From Fuerstiella sp. (GTDB lineage: Bacteria; Planctomycetota; Planctomycetia; Planctomycetales; Planctomycetaceae), in the NCBI GenBank assembly GCA_014238335.1, contig JABABI010000055.1, forward strand, positions 1 to 46,873: DNA of 46,873 bases. The letters run 5' to 3'. The notes beneath the pieces are model-generated. The model was not told the DNA's origin and searched no databases. It saw only the letters and a list, made by a program, of their open reading frames with translations. Numbering within the stretch: position 1 is the first letter of the stretch; each line of letters opens with the position of its first letter. This document shows, in pieces, positions 16,815-24,741 of this stretch. A program made the position numbers and the translations under genes.

Positions 16815-17639
16815 ATGAATCGTCAAAAACAACTCTTCGGCTTATGTCTCGCAGTTCTGGTCGCGTCGCTTACTTCTTCGCCAGCATTCGCGCAGGGCCT
16901 GATCTTTCAATTACCAGAAGACGGGACGGGCGTAGAGTACCGAGGCGAGATCATACAGGAAAACGTCCGACCTGACATCGCGGAAGGAAAGGAAACGTTG
17001 AAGTGGGACCGTGAGATAAGTATCAAGTCTGTGGGGCGTGAAGAGGCCGAATTTCAGGGTGTGGTGCAGCCGTGTCGATGGATTGAAATCAAGGTTATTA
17101 CGGGTGACCCCGGTGCAGCCGGAATTGATCCAGGTCCGGTGGGAGCCCGCATCTACAAGGTACTTGTTCCGGAGAGCAAGGTTTTGGACAAGCCGATTGA
17201 CGCTGACCTTGTGCCCAACGTGATGTTGCCGATTGTCCGAGGGCACCGCCGTCTCGGGGAAAATCAGGTGAAAGTTATCAAGAGCCCTGCTCTGCGAATC
17301 TACCCGACGGTGTGTCTGCTGAATAACTACCCGGAGCCCGTGGTCGTATCTCCCTCAGAAAGTCCTCAGACAGTAGCGACGAACCTGTCATTCAATGCAC
17401 GTCACCTCAAGGGGCAAACGGTCATGGAGAGACCACAGAGCCGTTCCACGAACGAAGGACACTTCTGGGTTACGCCGGAAGTTCCGTTTGGTCTCGCTCG
17501 CTGGGAAGTGGTGGTGACTCGTGAGCAAAAGGAATCGACGGCCTCGCGCGACACATTTGCCGAAGTCAGCACAATCAAAAGCACGATGTCCGTACAGCGC
17601 ATTCTGGACGCCGCGGAAAGTGAGCTGAATACCCAGTAG
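16815..17639 (+). CDS. Exported protein of unknown function
   Basis: A 274-residue protein from the ATG at 16815, which gives a clean signal peptide (core FGLCLAVLVASL, cleavage at SPAFAQ). The mature part starts GLIFQLPEDGTGVEYRGEI and has mostly beta-strand-like segments, with WDREISIKSVG, IKVITGDPG, GARIYKVLVPES and HFWVTPEVPFGLARWEVVV. The last segment resembles those of planctomycete exported proteins that share a conserved FWV-x-x-x-VPFG motif, but I know no function for them. No enzyme motif is seen. It converges on metH with only four bases between the two stop codons, so the two transcripts must overlap at their 3' ends. Confidence 0.75.
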   Translation: MNRQKQLFGLCLAVLVASLTSSPAFAQGLIFQLPEDGTGVEYRGEIIQENVRPDIAEGKETLKWDREISIKSVGREEAEFQGVVQPCRWIEIKVITGDPGAAGIDPGPVGARIYKVLVPESKVLDKPIDADLVPNVMLPIVRGHRRLGENQVKVIKSPALRIYPTVCLLNNYPEPVVVSPSESPQTVATNLSFNARHLKGQTVMERPQSRSTNEGHFWVTPEVPFGLARWEVVVTREQKESTASRDTFAEVSTIKSTMSVQRILDAAESELNTQ

Positions 17640-17643
17640 TCGT

Positions 17644-20600
17644 TTACGGCTCGTAACCCAGATTCGGTGACAGCCAGCGTTCTGCGTCCCTGACGGACGT
17701 CGCTCTGCGCCCTGCGTAGTGTTCCACCTGGTCTTTCGTAATGCGGTCGACACTGAAGTAGCGAGCTTCCGGAAGGCTGAAGTACAGTCCGCTGACGGAT
17801 GCCGCGGGCCACATGGCAAAGCTTTCGGTCAACGACATGCCGGTGGCGGCTTCTGCGTCCAGCAACGTCCACAATTCACCTTTGGGAAGATGATCGGGAC
17901 AGGCAGGATAGCCAAAGGCCGGTCGAATGCCGCGATACTTTTCGGCGATCAGATCTTCATTGGACAGGCCTTCACCGTTACCGAAGCCCCATTCCGTGCG
18001 AGCCTTTGCGTGCAGGTATTCTGCAAATGCCTCAGCAAATCGGTCCGCGAGGGCCTTGATCATGATGGCCCGGTAATCGTCTCCAGATGCCTCGGCCGCC
18101 CTGGCCAGTTCGTCGCAGCCGTGGCCCGCTGTGACAGCAAAAGCTCCGATATAGTCGGGGATAATGAGAGCGTCCGCTCCGGAATTCCCGGCCACAGGCG
18201 CAACATAGTCGGCCAGACTGCGGTAATCCTTCTGGCCGACTCGCTCCCACTGCTGCCGCAGCATCGGAAACCTCATCAGTTCAGCGCTGCGAGTCTCATC
18301 GGCCCACAGAATGATGTCGTCCCCGTCCGAATTAGCCGGCCAGAATCCGTAGACGGCGGTGGCACGAAGGCTGTTGTCCGCTAACAGTTGCTTCAGTTCC
18401 GCCTGTGCCTCGTCGAACAGTTTTTTTGCTTCTTCACCAACAACTTTGTCTTCGAAGATTCGCGGGTACTTGCCGATCAGTTGCCAGCTGCTGAAGAACG
18501 GCGACCAGTCAATGTGAGGCATCAGCTCTGTCAGCGGCAGATCCTCGATGATACGAGTGCCCAGGAAGTCCGGTTTGGGTGGTTCGTAATGTTCCCAGTC
18601 GATGGTAAAACGATTTGCCAGGGCTCGCTGGTATGGCAGAAGTTTCACCTGCTGTCGTTGTTCAAACGCAGCGCGAGCCTTTTCCTGTGCCTCAAGGTTT
18701 TGCTGTACAAAAACGGATTTCGATTCCGGGTCAAGCAGGGCTTCCACGACACCAACCGACCGCGAAGCGTCACCAACGTGAATGACCGGATGGTCGTATG
18801 CCGGAGCCACCTTGACCGCCGTGTGCTTGGCGCTGGTGGTGGCCCCGCCAATTAGCAGAGGCAGTTCCCAGCCCTGTTCTTTCATGGTGCGAGCGACCGT
18901 GATCATTTCGCCCAGCGATGGCGTGATCAGTCCACTGAGACCGATCATGTCGGCGTTGTGTTTCTTCGCTTCTGCCAGAATTGTTTCGCAGGGCACCATG
19001 ACACCCAGATCAATCACTTCAAAGTTATTGCAGCGCAGCACCACGGCGACGATGTTCTTACCAATGTCGTGAACATCGCCTTTGACCGTGGCGATCAGAA
19101 ACGTCCCGCGTGCCGTGCTGATCGCCGTCACTGCATCCGAGTCCTTTTCAACGGCTGCCACAATGCTGATGGCTTCTTCACGTGAACCGGTAAACAGGCC
19201 GTTTTCAGCAAACTGGCTTTTGTCGTCGCCAGCAGCCTTTTCCGCCTCCATAAACGGTTCCAGCCAGGCGACGGACTTCTTCATTACTCGCGCTGATTTC
19301 ACCACCTGCGGCAGGAACATTTTTCCCGCACCGAATAGTTCGCCGACGACGTTCATGCCGTCCATCAACGGCCCCTGAATGACGTCCAGCGGTCGGCCGA
19401 ATTTCTGACGAGCTTCTTCCGTGTCTTCGTCAGCGTAGTCTGTGACGCCTTTCAGCAACGCGTGCTGCAGTCGTTCCTCGATCGTACCATTGCGCCACTC
19501 TTCCGTCCGCTTCTCGCCGCTGGCTTTTTCCTTGACTGTTTCGGCATAGTCGACCAGGCGTTCGGTTGCATCCGGGCGGCGATTCAGCAGCACATCTTCG
19601 ATGAAGACAAGCAGCTTTTTGTCGATTTCATCATAAACTTCCAGCTGAGTCGGATTGACAATTCCCATGTCCAGACCGGCGGCGATGGCGTGATACAGAA
19701 AGGACGCGTTCATGGCTTCCCGTACCACGTTGTTGCCGCGGAATGAAAAACTGATATTGCTGACACCGCCGGACGTCTTCGCTCCGGGACACTCCCGTTT
19801 GATCCGTCGCACGGCTTCGATGAATTCGACGGCGTAGTTGGAATGTTCTTCCAGACCGGTTCCGACCGTCAGGATATTCGGGTCGAAGATGATATCTGTG
19901 GGTGGGAAACCGACATTCTCAGTCAGCAGCTTGTAGGCTCGCTTGCAGATCCGCACCTTGTCTTCGCACGTAACCGCCTGTCCGGTTTCATCGAAGGCCA
20001 TTACGATGGTGGCCGCTCCATAACGTCGAATCAGCCGCGCCTGTTCAAGAAACTTCTCTTCCCCTTCCTTCATGCTGATGCTGTTGACGATGCTCTTGCC
20101 CTGACAGCACTTCAGTCCTGCTTCAATGACATTCCAGTCAGAACTGTCGATCATGATCGGCACGCGGAGGTCGTCATCGTGCAGCAGCCACAGGAATTTC
20201 TCCATGCAGCGGGGCCCGTCCAGCAGGCCTTCGTCCATGTTGACATCAATCACGTTCGCCCCGCCTTCCACCTGATTGGCAGCGACGCTGAGCGCTTCGT
20301 CGTATTTTTCTTCGCGAATCAGGCGAGCGAACCTGCGAGACCCGGTCACGTTGGTGCGTTCACCGACGTTCAGAAAGTTCGTTTCCGGACGCAGTGCCAG
20401 GTAATCAAACCCGGAATAGGTGGACCAGCCGTTGCCCTGCGGAACCTTTCGCGGCGGCACGTTGGCCACGGCTTTGGCCACATTGCTGATGTAATCAGGA
20501 GTGGTGCCGCAGCAGCCGCCTACGACGTTGACCAGTCCTGCCGTTGCCGCCGAGTGCAGAGCTTCCGTAAAGTCGCTCGCGTTGCTGTCGAAGCCGCCCA

Positions 20601-21429
20601 TGCCGTCCGGCATGCCGGCGTTGGGATAGCAGGTGACATACTGCGTTGCCATTTCAGACAACGTTTCCAGGTACGGCTTCATCTGAGTCGGCCCCAGCGC
20701 GCAGTTGAAGCCGACGCTGACTGACGGAAAGTGTTCGACGGACGTGTAGAAAGCCTCGACCGCCTGGCCGAGCAATGTGCGGCCACCGGTAAAAACGGTG
20801 CCGGAAATCATGACGGGGATTTCTCGACCCCGTTCTTCAAAAACCCGGCTGATCGCAAACAGACACGATTTCATATTGAGTGTGTCGAAACTGGTTTCCG
20901 GCAACAGCAGATCGCATCCGCCATCCATCAAACCACGAATCTGCTCTGCGTATGATTCCACCATTTGATCGAAGCCGACCGGCCGAGTACCAGGCTTGTC
21001 AGCATTCATCGATAGCTGGATTTTTGTCGGACCGATACTGCCGGCGACATATCGCGGCTTGCTGGTATTTGCCGCGAAGGCCTTGTCCGTAACCGACCGA
21101 GCCAGTTCGGACCCGGCCTTGTTTAGCTCATAAGTCAGCTCCGAAACCCCAAACTCTTCCAGTGAGACAATATTCGCGTTGAACGTGTCTGTCTCAATAA
21201 TATCTGCGCCGGCATCGATGTATTGCTGATGAATGTCTTTAATCAGCTGTGGCTGCGTCAGCACCAGCAGGTCGGTCGCATTCTTGACGTCAATGTGATG
21301 TTCTTTGAACCGATCGCCTCGATAGAACGCTTCGTCGGGTTCATGCGACATGATCAACGCGCCCATGGCTCCGTCAATCACAAGGATGCGTTCTTCCAGA
21401 AGTTCACGAATGTCTGGCTTGCTGGGCAT
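17644..21429 (-). CDS. metH: Cobalamin-dependent methionine synthase
   Basis: A 1261-residue enzyme, slightly longer than the E. coli protein (1227). It transfers the methyl group of 5-methyltetrahydrofolate to homocysteine through methylcobalamin. All four modules are present in order: homocysteine domain (about 1-325; GFNCALG and GGCCGTTP carry the zinc cysteines), pterin domain (about 345-620; NVGERTNVTGSRRF, GGANVIDVNMDEG), cobalamin domain (about 650-900; DVHDIGKNIV with the cobalt ligand His near 787, and GLSGLITPSLGEM) and S-adenosylmethionine activation domain (about 920-1260; VYGFWPANSDGDD, RPAFGYPACPDH, YFSVDRITKDQ). The start at 21429 was chosen because the frame upstream to 21711 shows no similarity. 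No metF or cobalamin riboswitch was recognised nearby. Confidence 0.97.
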   Translation of the reverse strand: MPSKPDIRELLEERILVIDGAMGALIMSHEPDEAFYRGDRFKEHHIDVKNATDLLVLTQPQLIKDIHQQYIDAGADIIETDTFNANIVSLEEFGVSELTYELNKAGSELARSVTDKAFAANTSKPRYVAGSIGPTKIQLSMNADKPGTRPVGFDQMVESYAEQIRGLMDGGCDLLLPETSFDTLNMKSCLFAISRVFEERGREIPVMISGTVFTGGRTLLGQAVEAFYTSVEHFPSVSVGFNCALGPTQMKPYLETLSEMATQYVTCYPNAGMPDGMGGFDSNASDFTEALHSAATAGLVNVVGGCCGTTPDYISNVAKAVANVPPRKVPQGNGWSTYSGFDYLALRPETNFLNVGERTNVTGSRRFARLIREEKYDEALSVAANQVEGGANVIDVNMDEGLLDGPRCMEKFLWLLHDDDLRVPIMIDSSDWNVIEAGLKCCQGKSIVNSISMKEGEEKFLEQARLIRRYGAATIVMAFDETGQAVTCEDKVRICKRAYKLLTENVGFPPTDIIFDPNILTVGTGLEEHSNYAVEFIEAVRRIKRECPGAKTSGGVSNISFSFRGNNVVREAMNASFLYHAIAAGLDMGIVNPTQLEVYDEIDKKLLVFIEDVLLNRRPDATERLVDYAETVKEKASGEKRTEEWRNGTIEERLQHALLKGVTDYADEDTEEARQKFGRPLDVIQGPLMDGMNVVGELFGAGKMFLPQVVKSARVMKKSVAWLEPFMEAEKAAGDDKSQFAENGLFTGSREEAISIVAAVEKDSDAVTAISTARGTFLIATVKGDVHDIGKNIVAVVLRCNNFEVIDLGVMVPCETILAEAKKHNADMIGLSGLITPSLGEMITVARTMKEQGWELPLLIGGATTSAKHTAVKVAPAYDHPVIHVGDASRSVGVVEALLDPESKSVFVQQNLEAQEKARAAFEQRQQVKLLPYQRALANRFTIDWEHYEPPKPDFLGTRIIEDLPLTELMPHIDWSPFFSSWQLIGKYPRIFEDKVVGEEAKKLFDEAQAELKQLLADNSLRATAVYGFWPANSDGDDIILWADETRSAELMRFPMLRQQWERVGQKDYRSLADYVAPVAGNSGADALIIPDYIGAFAVTAGHGCDELARAAEASGDDYRAIMIKALADRFAEAFAEYLHAKARTEWGFGNGEGLSNEDLIAEKYRGIRPAFGYPACPDHLPKGELWTLLDAEAATGMSLTESFAMWPAASVSGLYFSLPEARYFSVDRITKDQVEHYAGRRATSVRDAERWLSPNLGYEP

Positions 21430-21655
21430 TTGAAAGAATGGCGGAGCGGCCCGCCAGCCGATTCGAGCTATCGCTCGGAAGCCGGTAGATCGCTTCCGTT
21501 GGTCACTGCGAAGAGGGATGGGAAACGGTTGAAGCACGGGGAAAGATGGGGCCCAAGCTCTCAACGTGCCGGATTCTAAGCAGATAGTAGCCTCTGCGAA
21601 ACCCGCGATTTCGTTGACGGCGTCGATTCTCGATGCTCGTGAATCATTAGTCACT

Positions 21656-21669
21656 GAGTCGCGCGACTC
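21656..21669. promoter_or_regulatory. Perfect 14 bp palindrome, candidate operator
   Basis: GAGTCGCGCGACTC is fully self-complementary and lies about 230 bp upstream of metH and 180 bp upstream of the oxidoreductase gene. A dimeric regulator could bind it; the regulator is unknown. Confidence 0.4.
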
Positions 21670-21682
21670 CACCGGTTTGCCT

Positions 21683-21706
21683 CGCAATTTGGGCCGTAGA
21701 ATTGCG
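21683..21706. repeat. Inverted repeat with seven-pair arms
   Basis: CGCAATT (21683-21689) and AATTGCG (21700-21706) are perfect inverse complements separated by ten bases. The spacing suits either an operator or a small RNA hairpin. It lies 13 bp from the neighbouring palindrome. Confidence 0.4.
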
Positions 21707-21849
21707 ATCACCGTGCTCCGGCAATAGGATACTCGGTTCGGTCCGGGCGAAATGGCCCTGGATTCTGACTTTGAACGTAATTCTAACCAGCGGTCTTTGA
21801 CCGTTTCGTCTTTCTCATTGCCCTACTCTGTTCCGGAGATTGTGAACTC

Positions 21850-23184
21850 ATGGCGACCGAAAAGAAGAACGCGTCCCGTCGAGATTTCTTGAAAACGTCG
21901 ACGACGGCTGCCGCTGCCGGCACTGTCCTCAGCAGCCTGAATGCCGTGCAGGCGGCCCACACCAGCTACGACGAGACTGTCCGTCTTGGCATGATCGGAT
22001 GTGGTGGCCGCTGTACCGGCGCGGCGGAACAAGCCATGAACACAGAGGGACCGACAAAGCTGATCGCGATGTGCGATGCTTTTGACGATCGCCTGCAGGG
22101 CAGCCTGAAAACTCTGAGTCGCAAGCACACGGACAAAGTCGACGTACCAAAAGAGCGGCAGTTTGTGGGCTTCGATGGCTACAAGAAGCTGCTGGACACC
22201 GACATTGACCTGGTGTTGATCGCGACTCCTCCGGGATTTCGTCCCGTTCATTTTGAAGCGGCAGTCAACGCTGGCAAGCACATTTTCGCTGAAAAGCCTG
22301 TTGCCGTGGACCCTGCCGGGGTGCGTCGGTTTCTGGAAGCCACACGTGTTTCCAAAGAAAAGGACCTGCTTGTACAGATCGGCCTGCAGCGTCGGCACGA
22401 GCCGGCATATGTGGAAACCATCAAACGTCTGCACGATGGTGCAATTGGTGACATCGTAGCTGCCCGCGCATACTGGAATGGTGGTGGCGTGTGGACTCGC
22501 GCTCGCAAAGAAGGCCAGACGGAAATGGAGTACCAGATGCGGAACTGGTACTACTTTAACTGGCTGTGTGGCGACCACATCACTGAGCAGCACATTCACA
22601 ACCTGGACGTCATGAACTGGTTAATGGATGGTCACCCGGTAAAGGGACAGGGTCAGGGTGGCCGCCAGGTTCGCACCAGCAAAGAGCACGGTGAGATTTA
22701 CGACCACCACATGGTCGAATTCACATATGGCGACACGCCGTATGGAAACGACACCCTGATGATCAGTCAGTGTCGTCATATTCAGAAGTGCTGGAACAAG
22801 GTGGACGAGTTCGCTCACGGCAGCAACGGTTCCTGCCACATCGGCGGCGCCAAAATATTCGACAAGAACGGCAACGAAACGTGGGCTTACGGTCGCGGTG
22901 GTCGTGGCGGACACCAGCAGGAGCATCATGATCTGTTTGCCGACCTGCGTGCCGGCAAGCGTCCGAACGAAGGCGAGTATGGTGCGCACAGCACGATGAC
23001 GTCAATCTTCGGCCGTATGTGTACATACAGCGGCAAGGAGATCACCTGGGACGAGGCCATTAACTCAAAGGTTGTTGTTTCACCGATCGATCAGTTCACC
23101 AACATGACCGACACACCACCGGTTCTGCCAAACGAAGATATGACCTACAACATTCCAATGCCGGGAACCACGAAGGTTCTGTAG
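21850..23184 (+). CDS. Gfo/Idh/MocA family oxidoreductase, Tat-exported
   Basis: A 444-residue protein with a twin-arginine signal (SRRDFLKTSTTAAAAG) and a GGAG ribosome binding site at 21835-21838. The Rossmann domain begins with VRLGMIGCGGRCTGAAEQA and contains LIAMCDAFDD, VLIATPPGFRPVHFEAAVNAGKHIFAEKPVAVDP (read across about residues 120-155), in which EKP holds the catalytic-region lysine. The C-terminal beta-sheet domain includes RRHEPAYVETIKRLHDGAIG, ARAYWNGGGVWTR, WYYFNWLCGDHITEQHIHNLDVMNW and HHDLFADLRAGKRPNEGEYG. Enzymes of this type oxidise or reduce sugars with NAD(P); exported members are numerous in planctomycetes. The substrate is unknown. A strong terminator follows 28 bp after the stop, so it is monocistronic or the end of a transcript. 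Confidence 0.94.
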   Translation: MATEKKNASRRDFLKTSTTAAAAGTVLSSLNAVQAAHTSYDETVRLGMIGCGGRCTGAAEQAMNTEGPTKLIAMCDAFDDRLQGSLKTLSRKHTDKVDVPKERQFVGFDGYKKLLDTDIDLVLIATPPGFRPVHFEAAVNAGKHIFAEKPVAVDPAGVRRFLEATRVSKEKDLLVQIGLQRRHEPAYVETIKRLHDGAIGDIVAARAYWNGGGVWTRARKEGQTEMEYQMRNWYYFNWLCGDHITEQHIHNLDVMNWLMDGHPVKGQGQGGRQVRTSKEHGEIYDHHMVEFTYGDTPYGNDTLMISQCRHIQKCWNKVDEFAHGSNGSCHIGGAKIFDKNGNETWAYGRGGRGGHQQEHHDLFADLRAGKRPNEGEYGAHSTMTSIFGRMCTYSGKEITWDEAINSKVVVSPIDQFTNMTDTPPVLPNEDMTYNIPMPGTTKVL

Positions 23185-23211
23185 GATCAACCGGACGGAC
23201 ACGAAGTTTAC

Positions 23212-23248
23212 AAGGGCTGGCGTCCGAAAAGACGCCAGCCCTTTTTTT
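23212..23248 (+). terminator. Rho-independent terminator
   Basis: The arms AAGGGCTGGCGTC (23212-23224) and GACGCCAGCCCTT (23231-23243) pair perfectly around a CGAAAA loop and are followed by seven T. This is a textbook terminator for the oxidoreductase gene and the strongest one in the window. Confidence 0.95.
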
Positions 23249-23322
23249 CGATGGTGCTGCGACATTATGAATCTCATCGAAATCAGCCAACGTCTGTCGT
23301 TATCCCGGTCGGAGCCTGTGTG

Positions 23323-24741
23323 ATGTCAGGGACACACTCACTTTCCAATGAGTCCGTTGACAAGATTATGTCAGACGGCGGCAGCCATCGGTTCGGTCGG
23401 CGTTTATGGTTCGGTATTCTGGCCGGTCTGGTTTCCACCATTCCGACACATGCCACTGACTATCCGGCAAAGCCAGTCAAGATCGTCGTTCCGTTTGCTC
23501 CCGGCGGTGGCAGCGATACGTTTGTCCGCATTGTTCAGGGAGTCGTACAGAACGAAGAACTGCTGGAAGAACGTCTTGTGGTCATCAATCGGCCGGGAGC
23601 CGGTGGCACAATTGGCAGTCAGTTTGCCAAAAATGCCGAGCCTGACGGTTATACAATTCTGAATCTGCATGACGGCATCCTGTCGGCCCGACATGCCGGA
23701 CAGACAGAATACGGCCCCGAAGCTTTTGAAGCCATTGCGGCCACAGGCCGAACCGGCTCGATGGTGTGCGTGAAGGCAGGATCACGATGGACCAGTCTGC
23801 CACAGTTGCTGAAAGCCGCGCGCGACAATCCGAAGACCATCACGTTCGCCGCCAATCTGGGTGCGCTCAGCCACTTCGCCGGGCTCAAGCTGGAATCCGC
23901 GTTTGACGGCGCCAGTTTTCGCTATGTTCCCACCGGCGGCGGAGCCAAACGATTTGGCGACCTGATCGGCGAACATGTTGAAGTGAGTGTATTTGCAGTC
24001 GCCGAGTACGCTCAGTTCAAAGACGGTGGTTTGCTGGCCATTGCGTACCTTGACAATGAGCGGCACCCCGCGTTTCCAGACGTTCGCACGGCCCGCGAGG
24101 ACGACATCGATGTCGTCTGGGACCTGATTCAGTATTGGTGGGCACCGAAAGGGACACCACAACACTGTGTCGACCGAATCGTAAAGACGCTGCGTGATGC
24201 GATGGATTCTGCCGCAATGCAGCAGCGATTGGCGGAACTGATGATCGAACCGCTTTTTCTTTCCGGGCAGCCGTTGCAGAAAGAACTCCTGAAACGCGAA
24301 GTCCTCATCAGTCAGGTTGGTACGGGCGATCCCATTGAACTGCCGAACACGCCGCTGTTTGTGGTTGTTGTGACCGTGTTGCTGGGAATCGTCGGCACAA
24401 CACAGCGCCGCATCCAGAACCTGCAGCGTCCAGCCGACATCAGTTTGTCGCTGACTGACACTTCCAATCGGAATTCTGTGACTACAGTCCAGGAACCAGG
24501 TGAACGAAACAATTCTCTGCGGCTGCGAATGACAACGGTCGCATTGTTGCTGGTTTTCTGTCTGCTCTTTTCTTTCCGCATTGCTCCATATTGGTTGCTG
24601 AGCGCCTCTTTCATTCTCGCTCTTGGCATCCGCCTGTTGAATCACAATCGCCGCAACATGTCGGCATTGCTGGCTGCGGCCGTGCTGGCAGGGCCCGGTT
24701 GTTACTACCTGTTCACGGAGGTTCTGATCATTGACATTTGA
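23323..24741 (+). CDS. TctC-TctB fusion: tricarboxylate-type binding protein joined to small membrane subunit
   Basis: About 472 residues from the ATG at 23323, which has GGAG eight bases upstream; an ATG at 23368 would place the signal peptide (RRLWFGILAGLVSTIPTHA) at the very N-terminus and is a fair alternative. Residues about 45-345 form a Bug/TctC periplasmic binding protein: YPAKPVKIVVPFAPGGGSDT, VVINRPGAGGTIG, PDGYTILNLHDG, LKAARDNPKTITFA, FRYVPTGGGAKRFGDLIGEHVEV and WWAPKGTPQHCVDRI. The C-terminal 115 residues hold about four hydrophobic segments (VVVVTVLLGIVGT, TTVALLLVFCLLFSF, WLLSASFILALGIRL, LLAAAVLAGPGCYYL), matching TctB. In most bacteria these are two genes. The stop overlaps the TTG start of tctA by 11 bp. 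Ligand is probably a carboxylate. Confidence 0.88.
   Translation: MSGTHSLSNESVDKIMSDGGSHRFGRRLWFGILAGLVSTIPTHATDYPAKPVKIVVPFAPGGGSDTFVRIVQGVVQNEELLEERLVVINRPGAGGTIGSQFAKNAEPDGYTILNLHDGILSARHAGQTEYGPEAFEAIAATGRTGSMVCVKAGSRWTSLPQLLKAARDNPKTITFAANLGALSHFAGLKLESAFDGASFRYVPTGGGAKRFGDLIGEHVEVSVFAVAEYAQFKDGGLLAIAYLDNERHPAFPDVRTAREDDIDVVWDLIQYWWAPKGTPQHCVDRIVKTLRDAMDSAAMQQRLAELMIEPLFLSGQPLQKELLKREVLISQVGTGDPIELPNTPLFVVVVTVLLGIVGTTQRRIQNLQRPADISLSLTDTSNRNSVTTVQEPGERNNSLRLRMTTVALLLVFCLLFSFRIAPYWLLSASFILALGIRLLNHNRRNMSALLAAAVLAGPGCYYLFTEVLIIDI

Larger units (their letters stand above)
21430..21849. other. 420 bp divergent intergenic region with two palindromes
   Basis: This gap separates leftward metH from the rightward oxidoreductase gene. 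It contains the perfect 14 bp palindrome at 21656-21669 and a seven-pair inverted repeat at 21683-21706. I looked on the metH strand for the conserved boxes of cobalamin, SAM and SAH riboswitches and did not find them. The metH frame happens to be open through most of this region to 21711, which is not supported as coding. Confidence 0.5.

Noticed and set aside
19843..20724. Rightward 293-codon open frame opposite metH
   Set aside because: It overlaps conserved metH domains on the other strand and shows no recognisable motif.
21430..21711. Upstream in-frame extension of metH
   Set aside because: Known MetH proteins begin close to the motif LVIDGAMGA; the extra 94 codons contain palindromes and have no similarity.
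21430..21849. Cobalamin, SAM or SAH riboswitch in the metH leader
   Set aside because: None of the conserved boxes of these classes could be found on the minus strand.
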